From Rhizobiaceae bacterium (lineage in GTDB: Bacteria; Pseudomonadota; Alphaproteobacteria; Rhizobiales; Rhizobiaceae), in contig JAEPQK010000004.1 in NCBI GenBank assembly GCA_017640615.1, forward strand, positions 248,001-312,000: a stretch of DNA of 64,000 nt, written 5' to 3'. Shown here one piece after another: positions 55,054-64,000 of this stretch; the stretch's first letter is position 1; each line of letters begins with the position of its first letter. The translations under genes and the position numbers were made by a program. Under the pieces are notes generated by a model. The model was not told the DNA's origin, did not search any database, and saw only the letters and a list, made by a program, of their open reading frames with translations.

Positions 55054-55777
55054 GGCGCGGCCGGTCGAGGGTTCCGGCTGGCGGTTGGTGGAGGCTCAGC
55101 ACCGCGTTTCCACCATGAAGCTGGTCGACACGCTGGAAGAGCAGGCGCTGCTGGAGGAAGAGATCGAGCGCACCAAGCCACCGGTGCCGCCAGAATGCGC
55201 CGGCCTGCACTATCTGCTCGCAACGCCCTTCCGCTACGGCCGCTATCCGGGCAATTCGCGCTTCCGCCGCGAGGGCTATTCGCCGGGCGTCTTCTACGCC
55301 AGCGAAGTAGCAGAGACCGCAGTCGCGGAGACGGTTTTCTACCGGCTGCTGTTCTTCGCCGAGAGTCCGGGCACGCCCTGGCCGCGCAACCCGCTTGAGT
55401 TCACTGCGTTCGAAGCGGCTTACGCAACGGAGAAGGCCATCGACCTGATGGCGCCGCCCTTCAGCGCGGACGCGGAGCGCTGGACGCACCCGAGCGGCTA
55501 CGCAGCATGCCTCGGCCTCGCCGATGCCGCGCATCAAGCCGAACTGGGGATCATTCGCTACAGCTCCGTGCGAGACCCGCAAGGTCGTGCAAATCTCGCA
55601 ATATTGCGCTGTACTGTCTTCACCGCTGCGAAACCCGCTGCTTACGATACCTGGCGTATCGCGCTTTCGGACAAAGGCGCCACCGCGCTCTGCGACAGGT
55701 CGGACATAAGGCTTGGATTCTCGCTGGCGGACTTCACCGCTGATCCGCGGACCGCCAGTATAATTAGCCGGCTCTGA
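55013..55777 (+). CDS. RES-domain toxin (ParT/MbcT type)
   Basis: This is a 254-residue RES-family toxin; related toxins degrade NAD+ or ADP-ribosylate PRPP synthetase. The RES core starts with arginines in ATPFRYGRYPGNSRFRREGY (about 64-83). The family glutamate lies in FYASEVAETAVAE (about 90-102), and the serine block is RYSSVRDPQGRANLAIL (about 181-197). The protein begins inside the antitoxin gene. A shorter start at the ATG of STMKLVD is possible. The 3' end overlaps the convergent GMC oxidoreductase gene by 14 bases. All conserved polar residues appear present. Confidence 0.88.
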   Translation: MSSPIWTPAALRSKARPVEGSGWRLVEAQHRVSTMKLVDTLEEQALLEEEIERTKPPVPPECAGLHYLLATPFRYGRYPGNSRFRREGYSPGVFYASEVAETAVAETVFYRLLFFAESPGTPWPRNPLEFTAFEAAYATEKAIDLMAPPFSADAERWTHPSGYAACLGLADAAHQAELGIIRYSSVRDPQGRANLAILRCTVFTAAKPAAYDTWRIALSDKGATALCDRSDIRLGFSLADFTADPRTASIISRL

Positions 55778-57371
55778 TCATTTCGGCTGCTTTTTCGGCA
55801 ATCATGATCGTCGGCGCGTTGGTGTTGCCGCCGATAAGTGTCGGCATGATCGAAGCGTCTGCGACGCGCAGGCCCTTGATGCCGCGCACTCTCAGCTTCG
55901 GATCCACGACCGCATCGTCGCCGACCCCCATCCGGCAGGTGCCGACCGGGTGATAGATCGTGTCGGCGCGGGCGCGGATGTGTTCCATCAACTCGGCGTC
56001 GTTTTCCTCGCCGTTGAGGTAGAGCTGCTTGTCGCGATGGGGCGCAAGCGCAGGGGCGGTAAGGATGTCGCGCGTGATCTTGGCGCCCTTCAGAAGCAAC
56101 TCCGCATCGCGCTTGTCGGACAGGAAGCGCGGATCGATGCGCGGCGCCGAAAGCGGGTTGGCGTCATGCAGGCCAACTTCGCCGCGCGAAAAGGGCCGCA
56201 GCACGCAGACATGGCAGGAAAAGCCGTGACCGGTGTGCAGCTTGCGCGAATGATCGTCGACCAGCGCGATGACGAAATGAAGCTGCAGATCCGGCCGCTT
56301 GAGTTTGGGATCGGATTTCAGGAATGCGCCGGCCTCGGCGTAGGGCGTTGTCAGCAGGCCGGTGCCGTCGCGCCGCCATTGCTGAGTGGCTTTCGCCAGC
56401 GCCAGCGTGCCTTGCGGGCTGATGCCGATCATGTCGCGGTCCTTCGACTTCCAGAGATGGATGAAGTCGAGATGGTCCTGCAGATTGCGCCCGACGCCTG
56501 GCAGCTCATGCACAAGCGGTACGCCATGCGCGGCCAGCTCCACCGCGGGGCCGATGCCCGACAGAAGCAGCAATTGCGGCGAGCCGAACGCCCCGCCGCA
56601 CAAGATGATTTCACGCTTGGCCTCAGCGCGCTGTTCTTTGTTGCCTTTCAGGTAACGCAGGGCTACCGCGCGTTTGCGGTCAAGCTCGATCTTGCTGGCA
56701 TGCGCGTTGGTGATGACGGTCAGGTTCGGCCGCGTCATCTGCGGATGCAGATAGGCGGCGGCCGCCGAGCAGCGCTCGCCGCGCTTTTCGCCGTCGAAGA
56801 ACTGAGTGACCTGATAAAGCCCGGCGCCTTCCTGGTTCGGGCCGTTGAAATCCTTGTTGAGCCTGATCTGGCTCTGCTCACAAGCTTCGAGAAATGCATG
56901 CGTAACAGGCCGCGGCTGCTGCTGGTCGCCTACCTGCAGAGGGCCATCGCCGCCATGCAGCTTGTCTCCGCCGTGCTGGTTGCGCTCTGCCTTGCGGAAG
57001 AATGGCAGCACGCTTTTCCAGTCCCAGCCGGCGCAGCCCTGATTGGCCCAATCGTCGTAATCCGACGGGTGACCGCGCACATAGAGCATGGCGTTGATTG
57101 TGCTCGACCCGCCCAGCGCTCGGCCGCGGGGCTGGTAGCCGCGCCGGCCATTGAGCTCGGCTTGCGGCTCGGTTTCGAACGCCCAGTTGCCGCCTTTTAG
57201 ATAGCCGGGAAGAAGTGCGGCCGCGCCCGCTGGCATGCGCACAAGAGCACTGGTGCCCGCGCCGCCCGCCTCGATGAGGCAGACCGAAACGTCCGGGTCT
57301 TCCGAGAGTCGCGCCGCAAGCACGGAACCGGCCGAACCGCCCCCGGCGATGACATAATCATAGGTGGCCAC
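55764..57371 (-). CDS. GMC family FAD-dependent oxidoreductase (choline/alcohol dehydrogenase-like)
   Basis: This 535-residue flavoenzyme has the FAD loop YDYVIAGGGSAGSVLAARLSE near the N-terminus, GMC signature 1 GRALGGSSTINAMLYVRGHP (about 78-97) and signature 2 GAFGSPQLLLLSGIGP (about 254-269). Catalytic histidines are in YHPVGTCRMG (about 466) and GGNTNAPTIMIAEKAAEMI near the end. The GTG start at 57371 is supported by GGAGG 5 bases upstream. Substrate may be choline or another alcohol; betaine genes are absent here. It follows yraN on the same strand by 16 bases. Confidence 0.92.
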   Translation of the reverse strand: MATYDYVIAGGGSAGSVLAARLSEDPDVSVCLIEAGGAGTSALVRMPAGAAALLPGYLKGGNWAFETEPQAELNGRRGYQPRGRALGGSSTINAMLYVRGHPSDYDDWANQGCAGWDWKSVLPFFRKAERNQHGGDKLHGGDGPLQVGDQQQPRPVTHAFLEACEQSQIRLNKDFNGPNQEGAGLYQVTQFFDGEKRGERCSAAAAYLHPQMTRPNLTVITNAHASKIELDRKRAVALRYLKGNKEQRAEAKREIILCGGAFGSPQLLLLSGIGPAVELAAHGVPLVHELPGVGRNLQDHLDFIHLWKSKDRDMIGISPQGTLALAKATQQWRRDGTGLLTTPYAEAGAFLKSDPKLKRPDLQLHFVIALVDDHSRKLHTGHGFSCHVCVLRPFSRGEVGLHDANPLSAPRIDPRFLSDKRDAELLLKGAKITRDILTAPALAPHRDKQLYLNGEENDAELMEHIRARADTIYHPVGTCRMGVGDDAVVDPKLRVRGIKGLRVADASIMPTLIGGNTNAPTIMIAEKAAEMIRAG

Positions 57372-57387
57372 ATGAACCTCCAGACGC

Positions 57388-57759
57388 TCAGTTGCGCCCC
57401 TGAAACAGGTTCGGAACATGAACCGGCCAGCGGCGCGGCAATATGGCGACGAGATCGAAACGAACCGACAGTTTTGCATAATCGGAGCGTCTTGAAAGCC
57501 ATAAATCGGCAGCGGCCTCGATGCGGCGCTCGGCGGTGTAGCTCACCGCTTCCATAGCCGCCTGCACAGTGGGCCGCGCTTTGACTTCGACCATGAGGAC
57601 CAGATTGCCGCGCCGCGCGATAAGGTCGATCTCGCCGGCCGGGGTTCGGTAGCGGCGAGACAGAATACGGTAGCCTTTCAGCGAAAGCGCGAGCGCGGCG
57701 AGCCATTCGCCGCGATGGCCGCGCTTATACGCGGCGCGCTTTTCAGGCGCTGCCGGCAT
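57388..57759 (-). CDS. YraN/UPF0102 family nuclease-like protein
   Basis: This 123-residue protein of the restriction-endonuclease-like fold has [20 protein letters not shown] (about 14-33) and the metal-binding motif [24 protein letters not shown] (about 43-66), in which E-D-...-E-V-K matches the PD-(D/E)xK arrangement. It starts 17 bases inside rsmI, the normal rhizobial order. A role in recombination or Holliday-junction processing is only suggested by the fold. Confidence 0.92.
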   Translation of the reverse strand: MPAAPEKRAAYKRGHRGEWLAALALSLKGYRILSRRYRTPAGEIDLIARRGNLVLMVEVKARPTVQAAMEAVSYTAERRIEAAADLWLSRRSDYAKLSVRFDLVAILPRRWPVHVPNLFQGRN

Positions 57760-58660
57760 CGTCTTTCAGTTCAAGCAGGCGGCGATACAGATCGCCCTTG
57801 CGGCCGCCGGTCATGCGCGCGGCTTCAGCCGCTGCCTTGGAAGCGGACATCTCGGCCGCAAGCGATAGGAGTATGCGGTCGATATCGTCCTGGCTGTGGG
57901 CTTGGCTCGCAGCCTGCGGCGGCGCGACGCAAACAACGATTTCGCCCTTCGGTGCGCCAGCGCTTTCATAATGTGCCGCCAGCTCGGCCAGATCGCCCCG
58001 CCTCATCTCCTCGAACGCCTTGGTGAGCTCGCGGCAGACCGCGGCCGCGCGGCTGCCCAGAACGTCCGACATGGCCTTCAGAGACGCTGCAAGCCTGCGC
58101 GGAGATTCCAGAAAAACCAGTGTTCCTGGCACGAGTGCCATTTCTGTAAGCCGAGACTTACGTTGTCCATCTTTCACAGGAAGAAAGCCGGCGAAGAAAA
58201 ATGCGTCTGACGGCAGGCCGGATGCTGTCAGCGCGGCCAGCACCGAGGATGCGCCGGGAAGGGGAACAACCTTGATGCCGGCGGCCAGCGCTGCATCGAC
58301 GAGGCGAAATCCGGGATCGGAAATGAGTGGCGTGCCGGCGTCCGACACCAGCGCAACGCTGTTGCCGGCTTCGAGCACTGCGATGAGGCGCGGGCCGGCC
58401 TCGGCAGCATTGTGTTCGTGATAGGCGGTGGTCCTGCGGCGAATGCCGTAACGCTCGAGCAGAATGCGCGTCACGCGTGTGTCTTCGCAGGCAAGCACAT
58501 CCGCCGCCGCCAGCACCTCGAGCGCCCGCAAGGTGATGTCACCCAGATTGCCGATCGGCGTGGCGACCAGATAAAGCGCGGGCTCCAGCGGCTTCGCGCG
58601 CATCGGTGCCTGACCGATCAGGAAGCTGGGTTCGGATTCCGTGTCGGATGCTGATTTCAT
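57743..58660 (-). CDS. rsmI: 16S rRNA (cytidine1402-2'-O)-methyltransferase
   Basis: This 305-residue SAM-dependent tetrapyrrole-methylase-fold enzyme 2'-O-methylates C1402 in the ribosomal P site. Hallmarks are [22 protein letters not shown] (about 29-50), [17 protein letters not shown] (about 56-72), [19 protein letters not shown] (about 101-119), [16 protein letters not shown] and [13 protein letters not shown]. The ATG at 58660 was chosen over one 57 bases upstream because the longer frame adds unrelated residues; about 25 residues still precede the conserved core. Confidence 0.95.
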   Translation of the reverse strand: MKSASDTESEPSFLIGQAPMRAKPLEPALYLVATPIGNLGDITLRALEVLAAADVLACEDTRVTRILLERYGIRRRTTAYHEHNAAEAGPRLIAVLEAGNSVALVSDAGTPLISDPGFRLVDAALAAGIKVVPLPGASSVLAALTASGLPSDAFFFAGFLPVKDGQRKSRLTEMALVPGTLVFLESPRRLAASLKAMSDVLGSRAAAVCRELTKAFEEMRRGDLAELAAHYESAGAPKGEIVVCVAPPQAASQAHSQDDIDRILLSLAAEMSASKAAAEAARMTGGRKGDLYRRLLELKDDAGSA

Positions 58661-58778
58661 TGCAAAACTTATGGCATGTGCGGCGGGGCCGGCAAAGCGG
58701 CCTTCTTGCTCCAGCAATCGCCTGATGCAACAAATGACGGCGAAGGGGGTCCTTCAAGGCACAAGAGGGACAATAGCT

Positions 58779-59666
58779 ATGTCGAAAATGGTGAGAGTAT
58801 TGGGTGGTCTCGCGGCAGCGGCGATCCTGAGCACGATCGGCGCGGGCGCATTCGCGCATGAGGTGGACCTGAAGCGGCTGCCTGTGGGCGACGACTTCGT
58901 GTCCGACAGCCCGAAGGTCGGCTGGGCCTGGGCCTGTCGCGTGGACCCGACCGCGGGCGGCGCGCACACCCAGGGGCCGTGGTTCAACGGCGATGGCACC
59001 TACGATCTGACCGCCAAGGCGATCGTGCCGGGCGATGTGATGTGGGATCCGAAATTCTCGATCGAAAAACGTGGCAACGACCGTGTGTTCTCAACCAACG
59101 ATTTGCCCAATCACGGCACCGGCGTTTACCCGATCGACCGCAACGCCGAAGCCTATAAATATGACCGCAACCCCAATCGTATCGAAGAGCAGAGCATCTC
59201 TTTCACGCTGCCTGCAGACCCGAAAATCGGCCAGGCCCGGTGTTTGCCGGGCGCGGTGGGCATTCTGCTTTCGGGAACGGTGCTCTTCAGCCCGCTCGAT
59301 GAACCGGGCCGCGACGCGGTTGCCTGGGAAACACAGGACAAATGCCAGGGCCACCCGCAGCGCACGGGCGTCTACCACTATCACAGCGTCTCCACATGCG
59401 TGGACACCGAGACGCTTGCCGACGGCCACTCTGCGCTGGTTGGCTATGCGATTGACGGCTTCGGGATTTTCGGCCGCAAGGGTGTAGGCGGCGAGATGTT
59501 GAGTTCCGCTGATCTGGATGAGTGCCACGGCCACACGCATGAGATCGAATGGGATGGCCGCAAAGTGGAAATGTACCACTACCACGCCACGTGGGATTTC
59601 CCTTACACGCTGGGATGTCTGCGTGGCGACTACGACCGCTCTCTCGGACGGCTGCTGGGCGGCTAG
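58779..59666 (+). CDS. secreted YHYH domain protein
   Basis: This 295-residue exported protein has a Sec signal (MSKMVRVLGGLAAAAILSTI, cleavage near AFA-HE at about 27). The YHYH domain has its signature in GVYHYHSVSTC (about 199-209), GYAIDGFGIFG (about 224-234), DECHGHTHEI (about 248-257) and VEMYHYHATWDFPYTLGC (about 266-283). The histidine clusters suggest metal binding. The function is unknown. It is inserted between rsmI and hemW, on the opposite strand to both. Confidence 0.88.
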   Translation: MSKMVRVLGGLAAAAILSTIGAGAFAHEVDLKRLPVGDDFVSDSPKVGWAWACRVDPTAGGAHTQGPWFNGDGTYDLTAKAIVPGDVMWDPKFSIEKRGNDRVFSTNDLPNHGTGVYPIDRNAEAYKYDRNPNRIEEQSISFTLPADPKIGQARCLPGAVGILLSGTVLFSPLDEPGRDAVAWETQDKCQGHPQRTGVYHYHSVSTCVDTETLADGHSALVGYAIDGFGIFGRKGVGGEMLSSADLDECHGHTHEIEWDGRKVEMYHYHATWDFPYTLGCLRGDYDRSLGRLLGG

Positions 59667-60823
59667 CGCGCCAGGTCGGCGACAACGGCGTCGAGCACGG
59701 CCATGCCGGCCGGCGTTGCGCGCAGGCGCGAATTGCCGAGCGGCTCGACAAGGCCGTCGTCGCGCAGGTCCGAAATGCGCTTGGCCGGCAGCGGCTTGCC
59801 GGCCAGCGCCTCGTAACGCACGAGATCGATGCCTTCGCTCAGTCTTAACCCCATAAGCAGCAATTCGTCGGCTTCTTCCGAGCGCGTCAGTGTTTCGCCG
59901 CCGACCACACCGTGGCCTTGCGTCTCGACCAGATCGCGCCAGCGCTCGGGCGACTTTTCCGTAAATGTAACTTTGCGCTTACCTTCGGAGATGAAGCGCC
60001 CATGCGCGCCGGGACCGACGCCAGCATATTCGCCATAGCGCCAGTAGATCAGATTGTGCCGGCTTTCCGCACCGGGGCGGGCGTGATTGGAAATCTCGTA
60101 GGCGGGCAGCCCTTGCGCGGCGGTCACCTCCTGCGTGATTTCGTAAAGTGCCGCGGCGGTTTCCTGGTCCGGCACAGAGAGCTTGCCGGCCGCATGAAGC
60201 GAGAAGAAGGGCGTGCCTTCCTCGATGGTGAGCTGGTAGAGCGACAGATGGTCGGCGGCATGGCCAATCGCCTCTCGCAACTCGGCCGCCCATGCCTCCG
60301 GCGTCTGGCCGGGCCGGGCGTAAATCAGGTCAAACGACATGCGCGGAAAGATGTCGCGCGCCAGCCGTATCGCGCCGAGCGCTGCCTCGACATTGTGCAG
60401 GCGGCCAAGGAAGCGCAGATCGGTATCGTTCAGCGCCTGCACGCCAAGCGAAACCCGGTTCACACCGGCATCGCGGTAGCCGCGAAAGCGTTCCGCTTCG
60501 ACTGAAGACGGGTTCGCCTCCATCGTGATCTCGATCGCCGCCGGCATCTCCCAGTTGGACGCCGCTGCCTCGAGCACGGCGCCGACTGTCGCCGGCTCCA
60601 TCAGCGAAGGCGTGCCGCCGCCCAGAAAGATAGAATCGAGCCGGCGCGGGCCGGTACGCTGCCGGATCGTGGCCATTTCGCGGGCAAGTGCTGCCGCAAA
60701 GCGCGGCTGATCGACCGGCTGATGACGAACATGGCTGTTGAAGTCGCAATAGGGGCACTTGGCCGCACAGAAGGGCCAATGGACGTAAAGGCCGAAGCCG
60801 GGGTCGTCCAAAGTGGCGTTCAT
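59663..60823 (-). CDS. hemW: heme chaperone HemW (radical SAM, coproporphyrinogen oxidase-like)
   Basis: This 386-residue radical SAM protein has the cluster motif [10 protein letters not shown] (CxxxCxxC, about 18-27). GGGTPSL (about 70), the MEANP stretch and SLGVQ are typical of the HemN/HemW group. The C-terminal HemN domain has [10 protein letters not shown]. It lacks the second-SAM features of true HemN, so HemW is preferred. The start overlaps the rdgB stop by 4 bases (60820-60823), and the product likely inserts heme into respiratory proteins. Confidence 0.93.
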   Translation of the reverse strand: MNATLDDPGFGLYVHWPFCAAKCPYCDFNSHVRHQPVDQPRFAAALAREMATIRQRTGPRRLDSIFLGGGTPSLMEPATVGAVLEAAASNWEMPAAIEITMEANPSSVEAERFRGYRDAGVNRVSLGVQALNDTDLRFLGRLHNVEAALGAIRLARDIFPRMSFDLIYARPGQTPEAWAAELREAIGHAADHLSLYQLTIEEGTPFFSLHAAGKLSVPDQETAAALYEITQEVTAAQGLPAYEISNHARPGAESRHNLIYWRYGEYAGVGPGAHGRFISEGKRKVTFTEKSPERWRDLVETQGHGVVGGETLTRSEEADELLLMGLRLSEGIDLVRYEALAGKPLPAKRISDLRDDGLVEPLGNSRLRATPAGMAVLDAVVADLAR

Positions 60824-61473
60824 CGCTGTGTGAGCATCGCAGTTGCGAAACGCGCGAAGGCGCGTGCGCGGTGCGACAGGCCGAGATCGCCGCGTCCGGC
60901 CTCCCAGCCGTGCTTTTCGCTGGCGCTCATCTCGCCAAAGGTCTGCTCGTAGCCATCGGGTCTGAACACCGGGTCGTAGCCGAAGCCATTGTCGCCGCGC
61001 GGCGGCCACACCAGCGTGCCTTCCACCTCGCCGCGGAAATATTCCGCATGTCCGTCGGGCCAGGCCATGCAGAGAACGGCAACGAAGCGACCGGTCCGCT
61101 GGGCGGGGTTGCTGGCGCCCTTCGCCTTCAGCTCATCCTCCACGCGCGTCATCGCCATGAGGAAGTCGCGGCCGGAGTCATCCGGCTTTTCGGCCCAGTC
61201 GGCGGTGTAGACGCCGGGCGCACCGTCAAGCGCATCGACCACAAGACCGGAATCGTCGGAAAGCGCTGGCAGACCTGTCGCCGACGCCGCCGCGAACGCC
61301 TTGGTATAGGCGTTTTCCTCGAAGGTCGTGCCTTCCTCGGCCGGCTCCGGCAGGTTGAAGTCGGCCGCAGATTTCGCATCAAGCCCATAGGGCGCGATCA
61401 GCTCGGCAATTTCGGCGATCTTACCCATGTTGTGGCTGGCGACAACTATCGCCTTGTCTTCGAGTTTGCGCAT
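60820..61473 (-). CDS. rdgB: non-canonical purine NTP pyrophosphatase (RdgB/HAM1)
   Basis: This 217-residue enzyme hydrolyses dITP, XTP and ITP to monophosphates. Motifs are [13 protein letters not shown] (substrate loop, about 10-22), [11 protein letters not shown] (about 49-59), [24 protein letters not shown] (catalytic aspartates, about 70-93), [11 protein letters not shown] (about 162-172) and [16 protein letters not shown]. It is coupled to hemW downstream and overlaps the VOC protein stop by one base upstream. Confidence 0.96.
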   Translation of the reverse strand: MRKLEDKAIVVASHNMGKIAEIAELIAPYGLDAKSAADFNLPEPAEEGTTFEENAYTKAFAAASATGLPALSDDSGLVVDALDGAPGVYTADWAEKPDDSGRDFLMAMTRVEDELKAKGASNPAQRTGRFVAVLCMAWPDGHAEYFRGEVEGTLVWPPRGDNGFGYDPVFRPDGYEQTFGEMSASEKHGWEAGRGDLGLSHRARAFARFATAMLTQR

Positions 61474-61883
61474 CACAATCCCCAAATGCTCGGATTGGCG
61501 AACTCGACAGAGTTGCCTGCCGGATCGCGCAAATAGATCGAACGTCCGCCCTGCGGCCATTCGAACTCGGCCTCGATTGCGATGCCGGCTGTCTTGAGCC
61601 GGCCTTTCCAGTCGTCGATCTCGGCCTCGCTGGCGCGGAAGCACACATGCCCGTCGCCGGTCGCGCCATGCGGCGGCACAGGCAGTTTGGCGTCGGGCGC
61701 CGGCGGTTTCACCGTCTCATCCGGGTTGAAGACAAGCAGCACGCTGTTTCCGCATCTGAAGAACACATGGCGATCGCCAACGCGCGAGATTTTTTCCAGC
61801 GCCAGCACATCACCATAGAACGATTCGGCGGCGTCGAGGTCGCGCGCGTAAATCGCCGTTTCCAGTATCGCGGTGGGGGTCAT
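61473..61883 (-). CDS. VOC (glyoxalase/bleomycin resistance) family protein
   Basis: This 136-residue metal-binding protein has paired beta-alpha-beta-beta-beta modules. [24 protein letters not shown] opens the first, and [31 protein letters not shown] close the second, with histidine and glutamate ligands of the fold present. It is inserted between rph and rdgB, which are directly adjacent in many relatives. It is coupled to rdgB by a one-base overlap. The substrate is unknown. Confidence 0.88.
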   Translation of the reverse strand: MTPTAILETAIYARDLDAAESFYGDVLALEKISRVGDRHVFFRCGNSVLLVFNPDETVKPPAPDAKLPVPPHGATGDGHVCFRASEAEIDDWKGRLKTAGIAIEAEFEWPQGGRSIYLRDPAGNSVEFANPSIWGL

Positions 61884-61896
61884 GACGCAGCGCGCC

Positions 61897-62613
61897 CTAG
61901 CTGAGCGCCACCTTCTGCAAGTCGACCAGCCGCGCGATGCCGGTCTTTGCAAGCGCCATCAGTTGGTTGAACTGATCTTCCGAGAATGGCTCGCCCTCGG
62001 CCGTGCCTTGCACTTCAACGATGCCGCCCTTGCCGGTCATCACGAAATTGGCATCGGTCTCGGCGGCGGAGTCTTCAACATAGTCGAGATCAAGCACTGC
62101 CTCGCCATTGGAGATGCCGCAGGAGATCGCCGCGACATGATCGCGGATGACATGCTGCACTGTGGTCATCTTGCGCTGTTCCATCCACGAAATGCAGTCG
62201 TGGAGAGCAACGAACCCGCCGGTGATCGCCGCCGTGCGCGTGCCGCCATCGGCCTGGATGACATCGCAATCGACGGTGATCTGCACTTCGCCGAGCTGTT
62301 TCAGGTCCACCACCGCGCGCAGCGAACGGCCGATCAGGCGCTGGATCTCCAGCGTGCGCCCGCCTTGCTTGCCGCTCGACGCCTCGCGCCGCATGCGATC
62401 GCCAGTGGAGCGCGGCAGCATGCCATATTCGGCTGTCACCCAGCCCTTGCCGGCATTGCGCAGCCATGGCGGCACCCGCTCCTCCAGGCTGGCGGTGCAC
62501 ATGACATGCGTGTCGCCGAACTTGACGAGGCAGGAGCCTTCCGCGTGTTTTGAAATGTTGCGCTCGAATGAGATCGCGCGCATTTCGTCGGCTTTTCGCC
62601 CCGATGGCCGCAT
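61897..62613 (-). CDS. rph: ribonuclease PH
   Basis: This 238-residue phosphorolytic 3'-5' exoribonuclease trims tRNA 3' ends. It begins [17 protein letters not shown] and has the conserved [34 protein letters not shown] [34 protein letters not shown] and [21 protein letters not shown] blocks. The ATG at 62613 gives exactly the usual 238-residue length; another lies 12 bases upstream. It is divergent from hrcA, the normal rhizobial arrangement. Confidence 0.97.
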   Translation of the reverse strand: MRPSGRKADEMRAISFERNISKHAEGSCLVKFGDTHVMCTASLEERVPPWLRNAGKGWVTAEYGMLPRSTGDRMRREASSGKQGGRTLEIQRLIGRSLRAVVDLKQLGEVQITVDCDVIQADGGTRTAAITGGFVALHDCISWMEQRKMTTVQHVIRDHVAAISCGISNGEAVLDLDYVEDSAAETDANFVMTGKGGIVEVQGTAEGEPFSEDQFNQLMALAKTGIARLVDLQKVALS

Positions 62614-62780
62614 TGTCCGGTTCATCCGTAATTGTTGAACAGGCCGGGGCTTGTAGCCCACGTGCCGGTGGATGCAAAGTGAAAGCGCCGCAGAATCGCG
62701 GCTGGCCACAGGGCAGGCGCTTGCGCGCCGCTCACGCGGTTCTATATCTTCCAACACATGTCGAAATTCGAGCACGACGC

Positions 62781-63851
62781 ATGACAATGCCAGTGACCGA
62801 GCCCGCCGCGCAGGTGCTCGACCAGCGCTCGCGCGAGATATTCAGGGCGATTGTCGAGAACTATCTGCGCGAGGGCGACCCGCTCGGGTCGCGCAACCTG
62901 TCGCGCCTGCTGCCGCAGTCGCTGTCACCGGCCACCGTGCGCAATGTGATGAGCGATCTGGAGCAGCTCGGCCTCATCTATTCGCCGCATATTTCGGCCG
63001 GCCGCCTGCCGACCCAGCTTGGCCTGCGTTTCTTCATCGACGCCTTCATGGAGCTTGGCGACCTCTCCGAGGAGGAGCGCCGCATCATCGAGGCGCAGGT
63101 GCAGGCTTCGGGCGACGGCCGCACACTGGAGCACATGCTGACCGAGGCAAGCCAGATGCTGTCGGGCATGTCGCGCGGTGCAGGCCTGGTATTGGCGTCC
63201 AAGAGCGAGCTTGCGCTGAAGCATATCGAGTTCATTCAGCTGGAGCCCGGCAAGGCGCTGGCCGTCTTGGTTTCGCAGAATGGCGACGTTGAAAACCGGG
63301 TGCTTGAACTCCCGGCAGGCGTGACGCTGTCGCAGCTTCATGAGGCATCGAATTTCCTCAATGCGCATATTCGTGGCCGCACGCTGGCCGAGGCGCGGCA
63401 GGAAATCGCGCGACTGAAGGACGAAACTCGCGCTGCCCTCGACGACCTCTCGCAGGATCTTGTGGAGCGCGGGCTTGCGGTCTGGGCGGGCGCAGAAGGC
63501 GCGGCACCTGCAAGGCTGATCGTACGCGGCCGCGCAAACCTTCTGCAGAACATCGGCGACGGCGCCGATCTCGACCTGTTGCGCCATCTGTTCGAAGACC
63601 TTGAGACCAAGGAAGGGCTGATCCAGCTGCTCGATCTGGCCGAAGAGGGCGCCGGGGTGCGCATCTTCATCGGGTCGGAAAACAAGCTTTTCTCGCTGTC
63701 AGGCTCGTCGCTGGTGGTCGCGCCATATCGCGACGGCGATTCGCGCGTCATCGGCGCGCTTGGCGTCATCGGGCCGACCCGGCTCAACTATGCGCGCATT
63801 GTGCCGATGGTGGATTACACCGCGCAGGTGATCTCACGGCTGTTGCGGTAA
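62781..63851 (+). CDS. hrcA: heat-inducible transcription repressor HrcA
   Basis: This is a 356-residue repressor of class I heat-shock genes. The N-terminal winged helix has [25 protein letters not shown] and [41 protein letters not shown] (about 20-90). The middle GAF-like and dimerisation domain and the C-terminal [20 protein letters not shown] are typical. It binds CIRCE operators, usually before groESL; none is seen in this window. The start codon lies 168 bases from the divergent rph start. Confidence 0.97.
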   Translation: MTMPVTEPAAQVLDQRSREIFRAIVENYLREGDPLGSRNLSRLLPQSLSPATVRNVMSDLEQLGLIYSPHISAGRLPTQLGLRFFIDAFMELGDLSEEERRIIEAQVQASGDGRTLEHMLTEASQMLSGMSRGAGLVLASKSELALKHIEFIQLEPGKALAVLVSQNGDVENRVLELPAGVTLSQLHEASNFLNAHIRGRTLAEARQEIARLKDETRAALDDLSQDLVERGLAVWAGAEGAAPARLIVRGRANLLQNIGDGADLDLLRHLFEDLETKEGLIQLLDLAEEGAGVRIFIGSENKLFSLSGSSLVVAPYRDGDSRVIGALGVIGPTRLNYARIVPMVDYTAQVISRLLR

Positions 63852-63938
63852 TCGCCTGCGCCCGGGCCCTTGATTTTCGAGCGATGAAGCTCGATATCGG
63901 GCGCGATCATGACAACTCCCAGACGACAAGACGAGGCG

Positions 63939-64000
63939 ATGAGCGAAGAGCCCAAGGACAAGCCTGCGCCCGGCAAGGAAGAAATGAGCGAGGAATACAC
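63939..64000 (+). CDS. grpE: start of the nucleotide exchange factor GrpE gene (partial)
   Basis: The frame is open to the window edge and begins MSEEPKDKPAPGKEEMSEEY, an acidic and charged N-terminus like that of rhizobial GrpE, directly after hrcA. An in-frame ATG at 63909 would add ten residues. The conserved GrpE domain lies beyond the window, so the call rests on gene order and composition. Confidence 0.7.
   Translation, partial: MSEEPKDKPAPGKEEMSEEY

Overview
The window looks like chromosome from an alphaproteobacterium of the order Hyphomicrobiales, probably a Phyllobacteriaceae/Mesorhizobium-type organism. The grounds are high G+C, rhizobial-type gene orders (hemW-rdgB-rph-hrcA-grpE, rsmI-yraN, cysG-DUF2849-cysI-cysH-DUF934), many periplasmic-binding-protein transporters, and frequent GTG/TTG starts behind good ribosome-binding sites. 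No species can be assigned from sequence reading alone.

Region 1 (1-9673) is a catabolic gene cluster on the plus strand. It has a Tat-exported sugar-type binding protein, two MalF/MalG-type permeases and a MalK-type ATPase. These are followed by a fold-III PLP enzyme (diaminopimelate/ornithine decarboxylase-like), two short-chain dehydrogenases (one with an altered active site), an HpcH/HpaI-type aldolase and a D-2-hydroxyacid dehydrogenase. The start of a divergent gene, probably its regulator, lies at the left edge. Region 2 (9861-12585) is a DUF3489 / DUF2924 / large serine recombinase module, followed at 12858-12933 by a tRNA-Thr(CGT) gene whose 3' end faces the module. This looks like the end of a genomic island.

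Region 3 (13185-17119) is a three-subunit molybdenum hydroxylase of the form II CO-dehydrogenase-like type, ending in a clear terminator. Its intergenic gaps contain hairpins made of short tandem repeats. Region 4 (17125-20460, minus) is a secreted metacaspase-like protein with two small unknown partners. Region 5 (20548-30612) is housekeeping: polA, a probable two-hairpin sRNA, an M20 peptidase, a MarR/hypothetical divergent pair, an RNase D-like exonuclease, an acyltransferase and a PBP1A-type peptidoglycan synthase.

Region 6 (30616-36355, minus) is a branched-chain-amino-acid-type ABC transporter operon ending in an alpha/beta hydrolase, with a divergent PAS-LuxR regulator. Region 7 (37178-43074) contains a host-attachment-family protein, the assimilatory sulfate reduction operon and rpsU. 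Region 8 (43294-46753) has a lysine-rich hypothetical protein, a REP-like repeat pair and gyrB.

Region 9 (46902-53170) is a tripartite tricarboxylate transporter (tctCBA) divergent from its two-component system, whose operon also carries an orphan periplasmic binding protein. Region 10 (53239-57371) has a cytochrome P450, a RES/Xre toxin-antitoxin pair with visible operators, and a GMC oxidoreductase. Region 11 (57388-64000) is a housekeeping block (yraN, rsmI, YHYH protein, hemW, rdgB, VOC protein, rph, hrcA, start of grpE).

The least explained parts are the region 1 pathway, the metacaspase cluster, the tandem-repeat hairpins inside operons, and the binding protein co-encoded with the Tct sensor kinase.
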